Virus record (IMG/VR): IMGVR_UViG_3300013102_000019
Location: 1 to 41,782 of that record
DNA from: a virus
Direction: 5' to 3' (one strand)
Length of the DNA: 41,782 bases
Shown here piece after piece: positions 1-8,008 of the stretch (within the stretch, counting starts at the first letter, position 1; every line of letters begins with the position of its first letter). The translations under genes and the position numbers were made by a program. The notes beneath the pieces were generated by a model. The model saw only the letters and a program-made list of their open reading frames with translations, made no database searches and was not told where the DNA came from.

Positions 1-123
1 GCGCGAGGCCAAGTCCATCTCGACCGCCCGCATGGTGGGGCATCGGGTGGCGCGCACACTGTCTGAGCTGCGTTCCATGGGCTTTTCGGGCTCGAAGATC
101 GACAACATCGGCTCCGACGACGC
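1..123. repeat. Terminal direct repeat, left copy
   Basis: The first 123 bases are identical to bases 41660-41782. The repeat lies inside the portal gene and the reading frame continues across the join. This fits a circular molecule or circularly permuted packaged genome opened at an arbitrary point during assembly, rather than a biological terminal repeat. Confidence 0.95.
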
Positions 124-1543
124 CGCGGCCTCGCTGAATGCGGAGCGCGTGGCTCGTTTGAGCTACGACGACGAATTCGCATCCATCGGCACGGACAACT
201 CCGGCGACGACTCCCAGCGGCCGGTATGGGTGAACGAGCTCTACCTGCGCTGCGACTATGACGGCGACGGCATTGCCGAGCTTCGCAAGGTGACGATCGC
301 CGGCGACGTGCTGCTGGAGAACGAGGAATGCGATGCAGCCCCGTTCATCTCGATCACGCCGGTTCCGATGCCGCACAAGTTCTTCGGGCTGTCCATTGCC
401 GACCTGGCGATGGAGTCGCAGAAGATCATGACGAACACCATCCGGGCGCAGCAGGACAACATGTTCCTGCAGGTGAACGGGCGGTATTTCGCAGTTGACG
501 GTCAGGTGAACCTCGATGACCTATTGACCTCGCGTCCGGGCGGCATCGTGCGTATCAAGCAGCCCGGTATGGTGGGACGGCTCGACCAGGGCCATGGTGA
601 CCTGTCATCGTCCACCGAAATGATGCAGTGGTTGGAAATGGATCTGGAGCAGCGCACCGGCTGGACCCGCTACTCACAAGGCAACGACTCCAAGGCGCTC
701 AACCAGACCGCCACGGGCGTCCAGATCATCACGAACAAGGGCGACATGCGCGTAGACCTGATCGCGCGCAACTTCGCGGAGGGGTTCGTGGACCTGTTCC
801 GCATGATGCTCAAGCTGTTGAGCCAGCATCAGGACAAGAAGGTGCAGGTTCGCATCGCCGGAAACTGGGTGGACATGGACCCGCGCGAGTGGCGCAACAT
901 GTTCGACGTGAACATCAATGTCGGCCTGGGCATCGGCTCCAAGGACGAGCAGATTCAGAAGCTCATGGCGATCTCGCAGCAGCAGGCGCAGACCATGGCT
1001 ATCGGGGTGGCGACACCTTCGAACGTCTACAACCTGCATTCAGACATCGTGAAGCTCATGGGCCACCGTAACCCTGACGACTACTTCAACGACCCGAAGA
1101 AGAACCCGCCCCCGCCGCGTCCCGACCCGGAAGAGGCCAAGATGAAGGGCTTGATGCAGATCGAGCAGATGAAGGCGCAAATCGGCGCCCAGATCGAGCA
1201 AATGAAGGCCCAGTTTCAGGCGCAGACGGCCGAGGCGCAGCGCAACTACGATGCTCAACTGGAGCAGGCCCGCATGCAGATGCAAGCCGAGGTGGACAAC
1301 AACCGCCAGCGCTCCGAGGCCGAGCAGCACGCCCTAAAGATCCAGAACGAGGCACAGCTTGCGCAAATGAAGGCCCAGTTCGCCGACGCCGCCCACCAGC
1401 GCGAACAGGCGTTCAAGTGGGAGATGGCGCAGCTTGAGGCGGCTACGAAGATTCAGGTGGCGAACATCGGCAGCAAAGCGAAGCTCGATGACGCTGCTAC
1501 CCAGGCATCGACCAATGAGATTTCAACGGACGTGACGCAATGA
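1..1543 (+). CDS. Portal protein, C-terminal part (continues from the window end)
   Basis: This is the 3' part of the portal gene that begins at 40881. Joining 40881-41659 to 1-1543 gives one frame of 773 residues, close to the size of P22-type portals. The first complete codon here starts at base 2. The ATG at 32 is internal and not the start. The C-terminal 150 or so residues (about bases 1090-1500) are rich in Gln, Met, Lys and Ala, with repeated MKAQ-like segments that predict a long coiled coil. This resembles the helical barrel of P22-like portals that projects into the capsid. As the dodecameric DNA channel it would bind terminase during packaging and the adaptor protein afterwards. 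The TGA stop overlaps the next ATG. Confidence 0.88.
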   Translation, partial: REAKSISTARMVGHRVARTLSELRSMGFSGSKIDNIGSDDAAASLNAERVARLSYDDEFASIGTDNSGDDSQRPVWVNELYLRCDYDGDGIAELRKVTIAGDVLLENEECDAAPFISITPVPMPHKFFGLSIADLAMESQKIMTNTIRAQQDNMFLQVNGRYFAVDGQVNLDDLLTSRPGGIVRIKQPGMVGRLDQGHGDLSSSTEMMQWLEMDLEQRTGWTRYSQGNDSKALNQTATGVQIITNKGDMRVDLIARNFAEGFVDLFRMMLKLLSQHQDKKVQVRIAGNWVDMDPREWRNMFDVNINVGLGIGSKDEQIQKLMAISQQQAQTMAIGVATPSNVYNLHSDIVKLMGHRNPDDYFNDPKKNPPPPRPDPEEAKMKGLMQIEQMKAQIGAQIEQMKAQFQAQTAEAQRNYDAQLEQARMQMQAEVDNNRQRSEAEQHALKIQNEAQLAQMKAQFADAAHQREQAFKWEMAQLEAATKIQVANIGSKAKLDDAATQASTNEISTDVTQ

Positions 1544-1830
1544 CCCTTGAAGGCCGCATCTACAACGCAGACCGTGCCAAGGAAGTGCTCGAGAACGAGG
1601 CTTTCCAGCAGGTTTTCGCCGATGCCAAACAGGAGATCACCGAACAATGGACAAAGTCACCCGCAAGGGACCAGGACGGCCGCGAAAAGTTGTGGTTGAT
1701 GCTGTCGCTGCTGAACAAGCTGGAGGCGATGCTGCAATCGTCGCTGGACTCGGGCAAGCTGGCGAAAGCGGAGCTGCAGCACCAGCAGACGATGCTGGAT
1801 CGCGCGAAATCATTGGCTGGCATGAGATGA
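1540..1830 (+). CDS. Conserved small protein downstream of portal
   Basis: A 96-residue, mostly helical, charged protein whose ATG overlaps the portal stop codon (ATGA), implying coupled translation. It has a PARD-x-x-GREKLW region near residues 40-52, followed by an amphipathic Leu-rich helix. I recall similar small proteins next to portal genes in related podoviruses, but no function is known to me. Codon third positions are strongly GC-rich, unlike the alternative overlapping frame from 1647, which supports this frame as the real one. It could be a packaging or head-assembly accessory factor. Confidence 0.7.
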   Translation: MTLEGRIYNADRAKEVLENEAFQQVFADAKQEITEQWTKSPARDQDGREKLWLMLSLLNKLEAMLQSSLDSGKLAKAELQHQQTMLDRAKSLAGMR

Positions 1831-1991
1831 CCAAGCTAGTTCACGCGCGCCATAACCGCGATCACCAGATTTCCTCTGTCTTCCACCCCGAAGCGGAAGG
1901 CGAAGTGCTCGAAACAAAACTAGGCAATGTCCGGGTAGCGAAGGGCGATGCGTCCTACCAACTCACCACCGGTGAGGTTGTAAGTCTCTGA
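1827..1991 (+). CDS. Small hypothetical protein
   Basis: A 54-residue protein starting at an ATG that overlaps the previous stop (ATGA). An upstream in-frame ATG at 1647 has a good AGGAG sequence 11 bases before it and would give 114 residues with a GRPRK, AT-hook-like N-terminus. That longer form would overlap the upstream gene by 184 bases, and its codon third positions in the overlap are not GC-rich, so the short form is preferred. No recognisable domain. It sits in the accessory block between portal and scaffold. Confidence 0.5.
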   Translation: MTKLVHARHNRDHQISSVFHPEAEGEVLETKLGNVRVAKGDASYQLTTGEVVSL

Positions 1992-2167
1992 TGACAGCAG
2001 TGCGCGAAGCGGTCATCGAGAAGCGTAAGTCGCTGGCGGACCAAGCCGATGTGCTGAAAGCGCAGTTGCAGCCCGTCAAGGACGAAGTTGTAGCTCGCAA
2101 GGCCGAGCTTGACGGCGTGCAGGCCGACATTGCCGAGCTCGATGCTTGGCTGGCGGCGAACCAATGA
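1991..2167 (+). CDS. Small coiled-coil protein
   Basis: A 58-residue protein with its ATG overlapping the upstream TGA (TGATG) and its own TGA overlapping the ATG of the next gene. Heptad-like Leu, Val and Ala spacing with alternating Lys/Glu predicts one continuous coiled coil. No family is recognised. The unbroken chain of stop-start overlaps from the portal gene to 2604 suggests one translationally coupled cassette. Confidence 0.6.
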   Translation: MTAVREAVIEKRKSLADQADVLKAQLQPVKDEVVARKAELDGVQADIAELDAWLAANQ

Positions 2168-2604
2168 CCGTAATCGCATGGGACGGTAAAACGCTCGCAG
2201 CAGATCGGCGCAGTGTCGTAAGCGGAACAATTCGAGGAACCACGAAGATCAGTAGGCACCCAGAGCGTCGCGAGCTAATAGCTATCACTGGCAGTCTTTC
2301 CGATGGGCTGGAGGTGCGTAACTGGTATCTGTCTGGCGCTGTGCCAGAGAGCTTTCCTGCAACTTGTCGCCAAGCAGAAAACTTCTCGCGCCTGATCGTC
2401 ATCCGCGAGGATGGCGTCTTCGGCTACGAAGGTGCGCCGATACCGATCAAGTTCGACGACCAACGCGTTGCGTTCGGTTCTGGTGCTGATTTCGCCATGG
2501 CTGCGATGCACTTGGGACGCGACGCCGTAGAGGCTGTTCAGGTTGCTTGCGCACTGTCTAGCGAGTGCGGCAATGGAATTGACACCCTGACATTTGAAAT
2601 CTGA
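2164..2604 (+). CDS. Proteasome-like Ntn-hydrolase family protein
   Basis: A 146-residue protein starting at the ATG that overlaps the previous stop; the upstream in-frame start at 2146 is less likely. The N-terminus (TVIAWDGKTLAADRR) matches the first strands of phage proteins related to proteasome beta subunits and HslV, in which the residue after the initiator Met is the nucleophile. Here that residue is Thr2, as in active proteasome subunits. A glycine-rich segment near residue 110 (FGSGADFAMAAM) and the C-terminal strand also fit this fold. The position just before scaffold and capsid genes suggests a maturation or scaffold-processing protease, but this is inference. Confidence 0.72.
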   Translation: MTVIAWDGKTLAADRRSVVSGTIRGTTKISRHPERRELIAITGSLSDGLEVRNWYLSGAVPESFPATCRQAENFSRLIVIREDGVFGYEGAPIPIKFDDQRVAFGSGADFAMAAMHLGRDAVEAVQVACALSSECGNGIDTLTFEI

Positions 2605-2609
2605 CCGTC

Positions 2610-2650
2610 GCTCACCCGGTATGGATGGCCTTCGGGTCTTTCAGGTGAGC
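2610..2650 (+). other. Stem-loop between Ntn-hydrolase and scaffold genes
   Basis: Bases 2610-2616 (GCTCACC) pair perfectly with 2644-2650 (GGTGAGC), and an inner hairpin closes on a TTCG tetraloop. No U-tract follows, so it is more likely an mRNA-end, processing or pausing structure than an intrinsic terminator. It lies just upstream of a GNRA hairpin. Confidence 0.6.
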
Positions 2651-2656
2651 AGCCCA

Positions 2657-2681
2657 GCGCAGTGATGCGTCGGCATAGGAG
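2657..2681 (+). promoter_or_regulatory. GNRA hairpin leader of scaffold gene
   Basis: Stem CGCA (2658-2661) and TGCG (2666-2669) close a GTGA loop, a GNRA tetraloop. AGGAG follows at 2677-2681 and the GTG start is at 2687. The identical 12-base hairpin precedes the gene at 11200. Of six copies in this window this one has the longest gap (7 bases) between hairpin and AGGAG. Confidence 0.7.
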
Positions 2682-2686
2682 CACAC

Positions 2687-3658
2687 GTGGACACGTCTTC
2701 GACACCCACCAGCCCGGAAACGGGTAGCTTGGACTTGAACCAGGCATCAGAAGCATTCAACGCCCTTCTGGATCCTCCAAAAGAGGATCAAAACGCGGCG
2801 GGAGCGCAAGAGGCGGAGCAGGAACCCCCTGCCGAGTCGAACGCGCAGGAAGAGGGGGGCGACGACGCCACCCAAGAATCTGACGCTGGAGATGATGAGA
2901 CTGTCACCGTCCTTGTTGACGGCAAGCCGGTCGAGTTGACGAAAGCGCAGATCGCCGAGGCCCACAAGAGTGGGCTCCGGCAAGCGGACTACACGAAGAA
3001 GACAACCGAATTGGCCGAGCAGCGCAAAACTGCAGAAGCCGAGACGGCGAAAGCTCGTGACGAACGCAACCAGTACATGCAGGGGCTGCAGAAGGCCCAG
3101 GCTGTGCTGGAGAGTCAGCTGCAAGAGCAGCAAAAGATCGATTGGGCCGCGCTCATCGACTCTGACCCGGTAGAAGCACTCCGCCAACAGCACCTCCAAT
3201 CCAAGAGACAAGCTGAATGGCAGCAGATGGCGCACCAGCGGCAGCAGTTGGAAGCGATGGCTCATGCGGAGCATGCAGAGGCTTTGAAAGCCCACGTCGA
3301 GAGTGAGCGAGAGAAACTCATCGCCAACATTCCCGAGTGGAAAGACGAAGCAAAACGCAAGGCTGGCGCAACTGAACTGAGGGAATACCTGAAGACTCAG
3401 GGGCTCTCGGAGCAGGAGATTTATTCCGTCACGGACCACCGCGCCATTACCCAGTCGTACAAGGCAATGAAGTACGACCAGATGATGGTCAAGGCATCGG
3501 CCGCCGCCAAGAAGATCCAGAGCACGCCAGAGCGCGTCCTGCGTCCCTCGGGTGGCGAGTCGCCGCAGTTGGATCGACGCTCGGCCGCGTATCAGCGCCT
3601 GGCGAAGACTGGCAGCGTGCAAGCCGCGGCAGACGTGTTCACCTCATTGATTTCTTAA
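2687..3658 (+). CDS. Scaffold-like head assembly protein
   Basis: A 323-residue protein starting at GTG, 5 bases after AGGAG. The first 80 or so residues are acidic and low in complexity (Glu, Asp, Gln, Ala). Residues about 84-115 contain a VDGKPVELTKAQI segment followed by an RQADYTKKTTELAEQR motif, which is characteristic of phage scaffolding proteins. The rest is charged, Gln-rich helix likely to form a long coiled coil. It lies directly before the major capsid gene, the standard scaffold position. It would guide procapsid assembly and then leave or be degraded, possibly by the Ntn-hydrolase encoded upstream. Confidence 0.8.
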   Translation: MDTSSTPTSPETGSLDLNQASEAFNALLDPPKEDQNAAGAQEAEQEPPAESNAQEEGGDDATQESDAGDDETVTVLVDGKPVELTKAQIAEAHKSGLRQADYTKKTTELAEQRKTAEAETAKARDERNQYMQGLQKAQAVLESQLQEQQKIDWAALIDSDPVEALRQQHLQSKRQAEWQQMAHQRQQLEAMAHAEHAEALKAHVESEREKLIANIPEWKDEAKRKAGATELREYLKTQGLSEQEIYSVTDHRAITQSYKAMKYDQMMVKASAAAKKIQSTPERVLRPSGGESPQLDRRSAAYQRLAKTGSVQAAADVFTSLIS

Positions 3659-3676
3659 CGTCGAGAGACGCTGGAG
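3659..3676 (+). promoter_or_regulatory. GNRA hairpin leader of capsid gene
   Basis: Stem CGTC (3659-3662) and GACG (3667-3670) close a GAGA loop, starting directly after the scaffold stop codon TAA. Two bases later comes GGAG (3673-3676), then six bases to the ATG at 3683. The same hairpin with the same surroundings occurs at 16816-16827. Confidence 0.75.
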
Positions 3677-3682
3677 CCAAAC

Positions 3683-4606
3683 ATGGGCGCACCTACCAAT
3701 ACCTTCCTCACGACCGCCGCCATCGGCAACCGTGAAGACCTCACCGATACCATCTACCGTATCGCCCCCACGGAAACGCCGTTCCTGAACATGGCGGCCA
3801 AGTCCAAGGCGACCGCAACCCTGCACGAGTGGCAGACCCAAGACCTCGCATCGGCTGCGGCCAATGCCCAGGCCGAAGGCGACGACGCAACCGCAGTGGC
3901 CGCAACGCCGACCGTCCGGCTGTCGAACCGCACGCAGATCTCGTCCAAGACGGCATCGGTGTCCGGCTCGCAGGAAGCCGTCGAATCGGCCGGCCGCAAG
4001 AGCGAGATGGGCTATCAGATGAGCCTGAAGTCGCTGGAGCTGAAGCGCGACATGGAGTTCGGCCTGACGCAGAACAACGTCACCGCCACGGCTCCGCGTC
4101 AATCGCGCGGCCTGCTGGGCTGGGTGGTGGACAACACCTCCAAAGCGGCAGATACCACGCTCGCCAGCTACACCGGCAACACCGCACAGACGGACGGCAC
4201 GACCCGCGCTTTCACCGAAGCGCAGATGAAGGCCGTTCTGCAACTGCAGTGGACCGCTGGCGGCAAGCCGGACACCATCATGCTCGGCGGCGCTGCCAAG
4301 CAGACCTTCTCGACCTTCAGCGGCAACGCCACGCGCATGGACAAGTCGGAAGACGGCAAGGTGTTCGCCTCGATCGAGGTGTACGCCTCCGACTTCGGCG
4401 ACATCAAGGCCGTGCCGAACCGCTTCCAGCGCACCCGCGACGTGTTCATCCTGCAGTCGGACATGGTGGCTGTGGCCTACCTGCGCCCGTTCTCGGTGAA
4501 AGACCTCGCGAAGACCGGTGACGCCGACCGCAAGCAGATCCTGTGCGAGTACACGCTGGAAATGCGCAACCCCAAGGCCCACGGCGCGGTCTACGACATC
4601 GCCTAA
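3683..4606 (+). CDS. Major capsid protein, SU10/DUF5309 type
   Basis: A 307-residue protein that matches the SU10-type (DUF5309) major capsid family. It has an N-terminal region ending in TETPFLNM and a HEWQTQDLA segment near residues 53-61. A helical stretch follows near residues 110-130 (MSLKSLELKRDMEFGL), and a C-terminal segment describes a domain with beta strands around DVFILQSDMVAVAYLRPF. The family adopts the HK97 fold and builds the icosahedral shell. Position after scaffold and length both fit. A stable hairpin lies just after the stop codon, and a GNRA hairpin plus a GGAG ribosome binding site precede it, both consistent with high expression. Confidence 0.88.
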   Translation: MGAPTNTFLTTAAIGNREDLTDTIYRIAPTETPFLNMAAKSKATATLHEWQTQDLASAAANAQAEGDDATAVAATPTVRLSNRTQISSKTASVSGSQEAVESAGRKSEMGYQMSLKSLELKRDMEFGLTQNNVTATAPRQSRGLLGWVVDNTSKAADTTLASYTGNTAQTDGTTRAFTEAQMKAVLQLQWTAGGKPDTIMLGGAAKQTFSTFSGNATRMDKSEDGKVFASIEVYASDFGDIKAVPNRFQRTRDVFILQSDMVAVAYLRPFSVKDLAKTGDADRKQILCEYTLEMRNPKAHGAVYDIA

Positions 4607-4611
4607 CCCAC

Positions 4612-4635
4612 TGGGGAGGGCTTCGGCTCTCCCCA
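4612..4635 (+). other. Very stable TTCG hairpin after capsid gene
   Basis: A 10-base-pair stem (including one G-U pair) closes on TTCG with a C-G closing pair, the exceptionally stable UUCG type. No T-run follows and AAGGAG for the next gene starts only four bases later. It may protect the 3' end of capsid mRNA or act as a partial terminator. Confidence 0.65.
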
Positions 4636-4650
4636 CTCAAGGAGCACAGA

Positions 4651-5121
4651 ATGGGCACACAAATTCGCCAACGTCCTGACGGCGGCATCGGTTTCGTGAC
4701 CGACAGCACTGCAGAAGAAGTCGCCAGCTTCGGCGGCATCTTCCGCGGCATGAAGATCGCCAAAGTGGCAATTGCCGGCGTGGCTGCAACCACGGGCGGC
4801 GCGCTGTTCTCTTGGGCCAACCCCGAGGGACAGACCATCATCATCAGTCGATTCCAGATCGACATCACGACCAAATCGACGGGCGCTGCCACGGGTGATT
4901 TCGGCGTGGCAGCGAACGGAACGACCACGAGCGACATCCTGATCGACGGCTATGCGCTCGGCGGCACGGAAAAGGTCGTGGATACCGCGCTGACCGCCGA
5001 CCTCGGCACGAACGGCAAGGTCAATCAGAAGATGACCGCCTCGCAGTTCATCACTGGGACGGGCGCGGCGACGACCGCGGGCCTTGTCGGCAGCGTCTAC
5101 ATCCACTACTACCTCGCCTAA
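4651..5121 (+). CDS. Putative capsid decoration or virion protein
   Basis: A 156-residue protein with AAGGAG six bases before the ATG. The upstream in-frame start at 4543 would overlap the capsid gene and is rejected. The composition (Gly, Thr, Ala and Ser with alternating hydrophobic residues) suggests an all-beta protein. Its place directly after the capsid gene suggests a cement, decoration or head-fibre protein. I do not recognise a specific family, so the function is inferred from position and composition. Confidence 0.65.
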   Translation: MGTQIRQRPDGGIGFVTDSTAEEVASFGGIFRGMKIAKVAIAGVAATTGGALFSWANPEGQTIIISRFQIDITTKSTGAATGDFGVAANGTTTSDILIDGYALGGTEKVVDTALTADLGTNGKVNQKMTASQFITGTGAATTAGLVGSVYIHYYLA

Positions 5122-5128
5122 CGGCGCC

Positions 5129-5142
5129 GGGGCTTCGGCCCC
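5129..5142 (+). other. GGGGC-TTCG-GCCCC hairpin
   Basis: A perfect five-base-pair GC stem with a TTCG loop, eight bases after the upstream stop codon. A mixed T/C stretch follows (CTTCATTT), so weak termination is possible. It is paired with the GNRA leader that begins at 5155. Confidence 0.6.
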
Positions 5143-5154
5143 CTTCATTTCCCC

Positions 5155-5175
5155 TAACGCTGCGAAGCGCCGGAG
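5155..5175 (+). promoter_or_regulatory. GNRA hairpin leader of gene 5181
   Basis: TAA, then stem CGCT (5158-5161) and AGCG (5166-5169) closing a GCGA loop, two bases, GGAG (5172-5175), five bases, ATG at 5181. The TAACG sequence is kept here although the upstream gene already stopped at 5121, so it is part of the element and not just a stop codon. Confidence 0.75.
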
Positions 5176-5180
5176 TTCAC

Positions 5181-5480
5181 ATGGACGACTTCCTTACCGT
5201 CACCGCTACTGGTGTCAGCATCACCACGGGCGCCGCGTCGTCTGGTGGCGCACTCCCTAACGCATCGAGCGGCGAAGTCCCTCGCTTCATCCGGGTGGCC
5301 GCTTCTGCCGCTGCCTGCGTCCGCATTGGTGTGGGCGCGCAAACGGCCGTCGCAACCGATCTGCTGGTGCAACCCGGCGATGCCATCACCCTCCGCGTCC
5401 CAAATGGCGTCACGCACGTTGCGGCCATCCAGTTGAGCGCGGCCGGCATCGTCATCGTCTCGCCCGTCGAGGACTGTTAA
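5181..5480 (+). CDS. Small probable virion protein
   Basis: A 99-residue protein, rich in Ala, Val, Thr and Ser, with predicted short beta strands throughout and no membrane segment. The end (ITLRVPNGVTHVAAIQLSAA) looks like a beta-sandwich edge. It lies between the decoration-type gene and a conserved 93-residue gene, so it is probably a minor head component. No family is recognised. It has the conserved GNRA leader, which otherwise mostly precedes virion genes. Confidence 0.6.
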   Translation: MDDFLTVTATGVSITTGAASSGGALPNASSGEVPRFIRVAASAAACVRIGVGAQTAVATDLLVQPGDAITLRVPNGVTHVAAIQLSAAGIVIVSPVEDC

Positions 5481-5762
5481 ATGCTCCGCACGCGCTTCCA
5501 CTTCGAAGGCGGCCAGATGGTGACGCAGCGAACGCAGGATTGCACGCCCATCGTCGAGCGCACCCAGGCCCTGCACAAAGAGGGCTTTCACGGGTCGAGC
5601 GAGTTCAAGCACGCCGCCTCCATCCCCTTCGTGGTCGTTGAGGACTACTGCAACCGCAACAACCTGCTGTTCTCCGAGTTCATGGCGAACCCCGAGCACA
5701 TCAAGCGCTTGGCGAACGACCCGGCGCTGGCTCATTTCCGCGTGTGGAAGGGGAAGCTCTGA
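5481..5762 (+). CDS. Conserved phage protein near capsid genes
   Basis: A 93-residue protein whose ATG immediately follows the previous stop codon. It begins with FHFEGGQMVTQRTQDC and continues with a region of HAAS and VEDYCNRNNLLFSEFM. I recall this as a small family widespread next to capsid genes in podoviruses, without known function. The Cys, His and aromatic content and compact length suggest a globular protein rather than a fibre component. Its stop overlaps the tail-fibre start (TGATG). Confidence 0.68.
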   Translation: MLRTRFHFEGGQMVTQRTQDCTPIVERTQALHKEGFHGSSEFKHAASIPFVVVEDYCNRNNLLFSEFMANPEHIKRLANDPALAHFRVWKGKL

Positions 5763-7999
5763 TGCAGAAGTATCAAAACAACATCACGGCACGCAATGGC
5801 GATGCTGTATCCGGCATCAGCGTTCTGATTTCCCTGGCTAGCAGTGGTGATCCGGCCACCATCTACTCTGATGACGGCGTCACCGTCGCGGACAACCCTA
5901 TCGTCACGGACGCCAACGGCTATTTCGAGTTCTATGCGGCCGATGGTCGCTACAACATCACGGCTGGTGGCGGCGGCTATTCGGATGTTCTGATCGCTGA
6001 CACGGTTCTGATTGCAGCCGCGGCATCTGCTTCTGCCAATACAGCAGCAGCAGCAGCATCGACTGCGACAACCGCACGAATCAATGCAGAGGCGGCCAGT
6101 GCCGCGGCTGTTGCTGCAGAGGCCGTCACGACAGCGGCGCGCGATGAGACGGTTGATGCCAAGGATGTTGCTGTTATTGCGAGCGATACCGCCGAAACAT
6201 GGCGAGACGATGCAGAAGGTTTTGCGCTGGCCGCCCAGACATCAGCTGCTACGGCGAGGGTGGAAGCCACATGGGCGGCTCTCTCAGTGATCGTTGGCTC
6301 GGGCGATGGTGAGGGAGCCATCGTGCGTGGGGATGCGGGCACACATACCGACCCGGTATCCAGCGTCGTGGTCGCAAACAGTGGGCAATTCCGGTGGAAA
6401 GGCACATCGAGTGCATGGCAGTGGATCAGCGCCGACCCTGCCGAGACGAAAGCCGACCGCTCCGAGGTGAACATGCTGCGCGCTGTCGTGCCGCGCACCG
6501 ATGAGCTGATCCGCCATGCCGTGATCGCACGCAATAGCTCGACCGGCGCCATCAAACTGGTCTATGCGCGCGACGACGCGGGGGCTGAGTTCTCCATGCC
6601 TACCGAATCTGTCACGAAGACCATGCTGGGCTTCCAGTTGTTCAGCAACGCCGCCGCGGGTCAGCATGTGACCATCCCCCGCACCGACGAACTGATGGCG
6701 TCCGCGGTGCTGTTCCGGCGCGCGGGCGCCCTGTACGTCAACCGCTACGAGACGGACGACGGCCGGCTGATTCAGCCCACCGACGACCCGGCAGGCGGCA
6801 CTCAATCGCCGGCCATCGATGGGCACATCGTCTACGGCCAGAGCAACGTGGTCACGAGCTCGGGAACAGCCTCCATCATCTCCAACGTGCCGAGCGTGCA
6901 CGGCCGCAACAACCTCATGCTGTCGCCGGCACTCTCGGGGCCGCGCACCTTCACGCGCTACATCGACGGCGCCACCGACTATGTGAAAGAGCCTGTCGAA
7001 TACTGGACGGGCTTGGTCCCGAGCTACGAGAGCGGCACCACGCCGGTTCAGTCGCGGTGCCCGACGCTCGGCGACAAGTACCTGGAGATCATGGACAGCC
7101 TCGGCGAGACGCGCGCGCGCATGCTCGTGACCGCTACCGGCATCGGTTCCACCAGCCTAGCGGACCTGTCGCCGCCGAACGATAACTACACCGTCGCGCT
7201 TCTGAACAATCTGAAGGCCTGCGCTGACTTAGCGGCCATGGAAGGGCTGCGGTATCAGCTGCGCTTCTTGCATTGGGACCAAGGCGAGGCCGATGCCGCG
7301 ACACCGGAGGCCACCTACCGCGCTGCCTTGGTCAGCCTGCTGGAGGCGCTCCAGACCGACGCCGCCGCGATCACCGGCCAGCGCCCCCGCTCTATCCGCA
7401 TGGGGATGGTGCAGATCCTGGCTGGCGGCCGGGTGGGTCCGGCGATGGCCACCCTGCGCCTGCACGAGGAAGACCCGCGCTTCGTGATGTTTGGGCCGCG
7501 CTACCAGTTCGTCTACCCCGATACCGTGCACCTCGACGCTACCGGTCAGGCCTGCGTGGGCGAGTTGATCGGCAAGGGCTGCGCGCTGATGGATGCCACC
7601 GGTCAGAAGTTCGATGCGCTGCGCCCGCTGAGCTTCACACAGAACGGCGCGGATCTGCGCATTGCCTTCAACAATGCTGTGAACGGGTCCGAGACGCACC
7701 CCGGCCCAGTGGGGCCGCTGGTGATCGATGACAGCTTCTACGTCCTCACGGGCGCGGGTGGCCATCGCGGAATGTCCTTTGTCGGCAACACCAACCAGGT
7801 GACGGGCATCGGGCTCGACGGGGATGACGCTGTCGTCGTCTCGATGAACGCGGCGCCGGCACCGGGCGCGATCCTCGACCTGGGCCTCGGCACGAGCGCC
7901 GGCTGGCGTGTGCGTGACAGCGATGACCGCTGGACCTATGCCGCGAACGCGCTGCCCATCTTCAACCACAGCGCGGCGACCCGCCACGTGTTTTCCTAA
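5762..7999 (+). CDS. Tail fibre/spike with SGNH-type esterase domain
   Basis: A 745-residue protein starting at the ATG overlapping the previous stop. Residues 1-80 form an N-terminal beta domain (with DANGYFEFYAADGRYNI) typical of fibre attachment regions. Residues 84-175 are an Ala-rich coiled coil. Residues about 352-605 carry hallmarks of the sialate O-acetylesterase branch of SGNH hydrolases: GQSN with candidate nucleophile Ser361, a WDQGEAD block at 505-511, and D587-x-x-H590. A C-terminal beta domain follows. It probably binds and deacetylates host surface polysaccharide during adsorption. The substrate cannot be read from the sequence. Confidence 0.82.
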   Translation: MQKYQNNITARNGDAVSGISVLISLASSGDPATIYSDDGVTVADNPIVTDANGYFEFYAADGRYNITAGGGGYSDVLIADTVLIAAAASASANTAAAAASTATTARINAEAASAAAVAAEAVTTAARDETVDAKDVAVIASDTAETWRDDAEGFALAAQTSAATARVEATWAALSVIVGSGDGEGAIVRGDAGTHTDPVSSVVVANSGQFRWKGTSSAWQWISADPAETKADRSEVNMLRAVVPRTDELIRHAVIARNSSTGAIKLVYARDDAGAEFSMPTESVTKTMLGFQLFSNAAAGQHVTIPRTDELMASAVLFRRAGALYVNRYETDDGRLIQPTDDPAGGTQSPAIDGHIVYGQSNVVTSSGTASIISNVPSVHGRNNLMLSPALSGPRTFTRYIDGATDYVKEPVEYWTGLVPSYESGTTPVQSRCPTLGDKYLEIMDSLGETRARMLVTATGIGSTSLADLSPPNDNYTVALLNNLKACADLAAMEGLRYQLRFLHWDQGEADAATPEATYRAALVSLLEALQTDAAAITGQRPRSIRMGMVQILAGGRVGPAMATLRLHEEDPRFVMFGPRYQFVYPDTVHLDATGQACVGELIGKGCALMDATGQKFDALRPLSFTQNGADLRIAFNNAVNGSETHPGPVGPLVIDDSFYVLTGAGGHRGMSFVGNTNQVTGIGLDGDDAVVVSMNAAPAPGAILDLGLGTSAGWRVRDSDDRWTYAANALPIFNHSAATRHVFS

Positions 8000-8008
8000 A
8001 GGACTGCC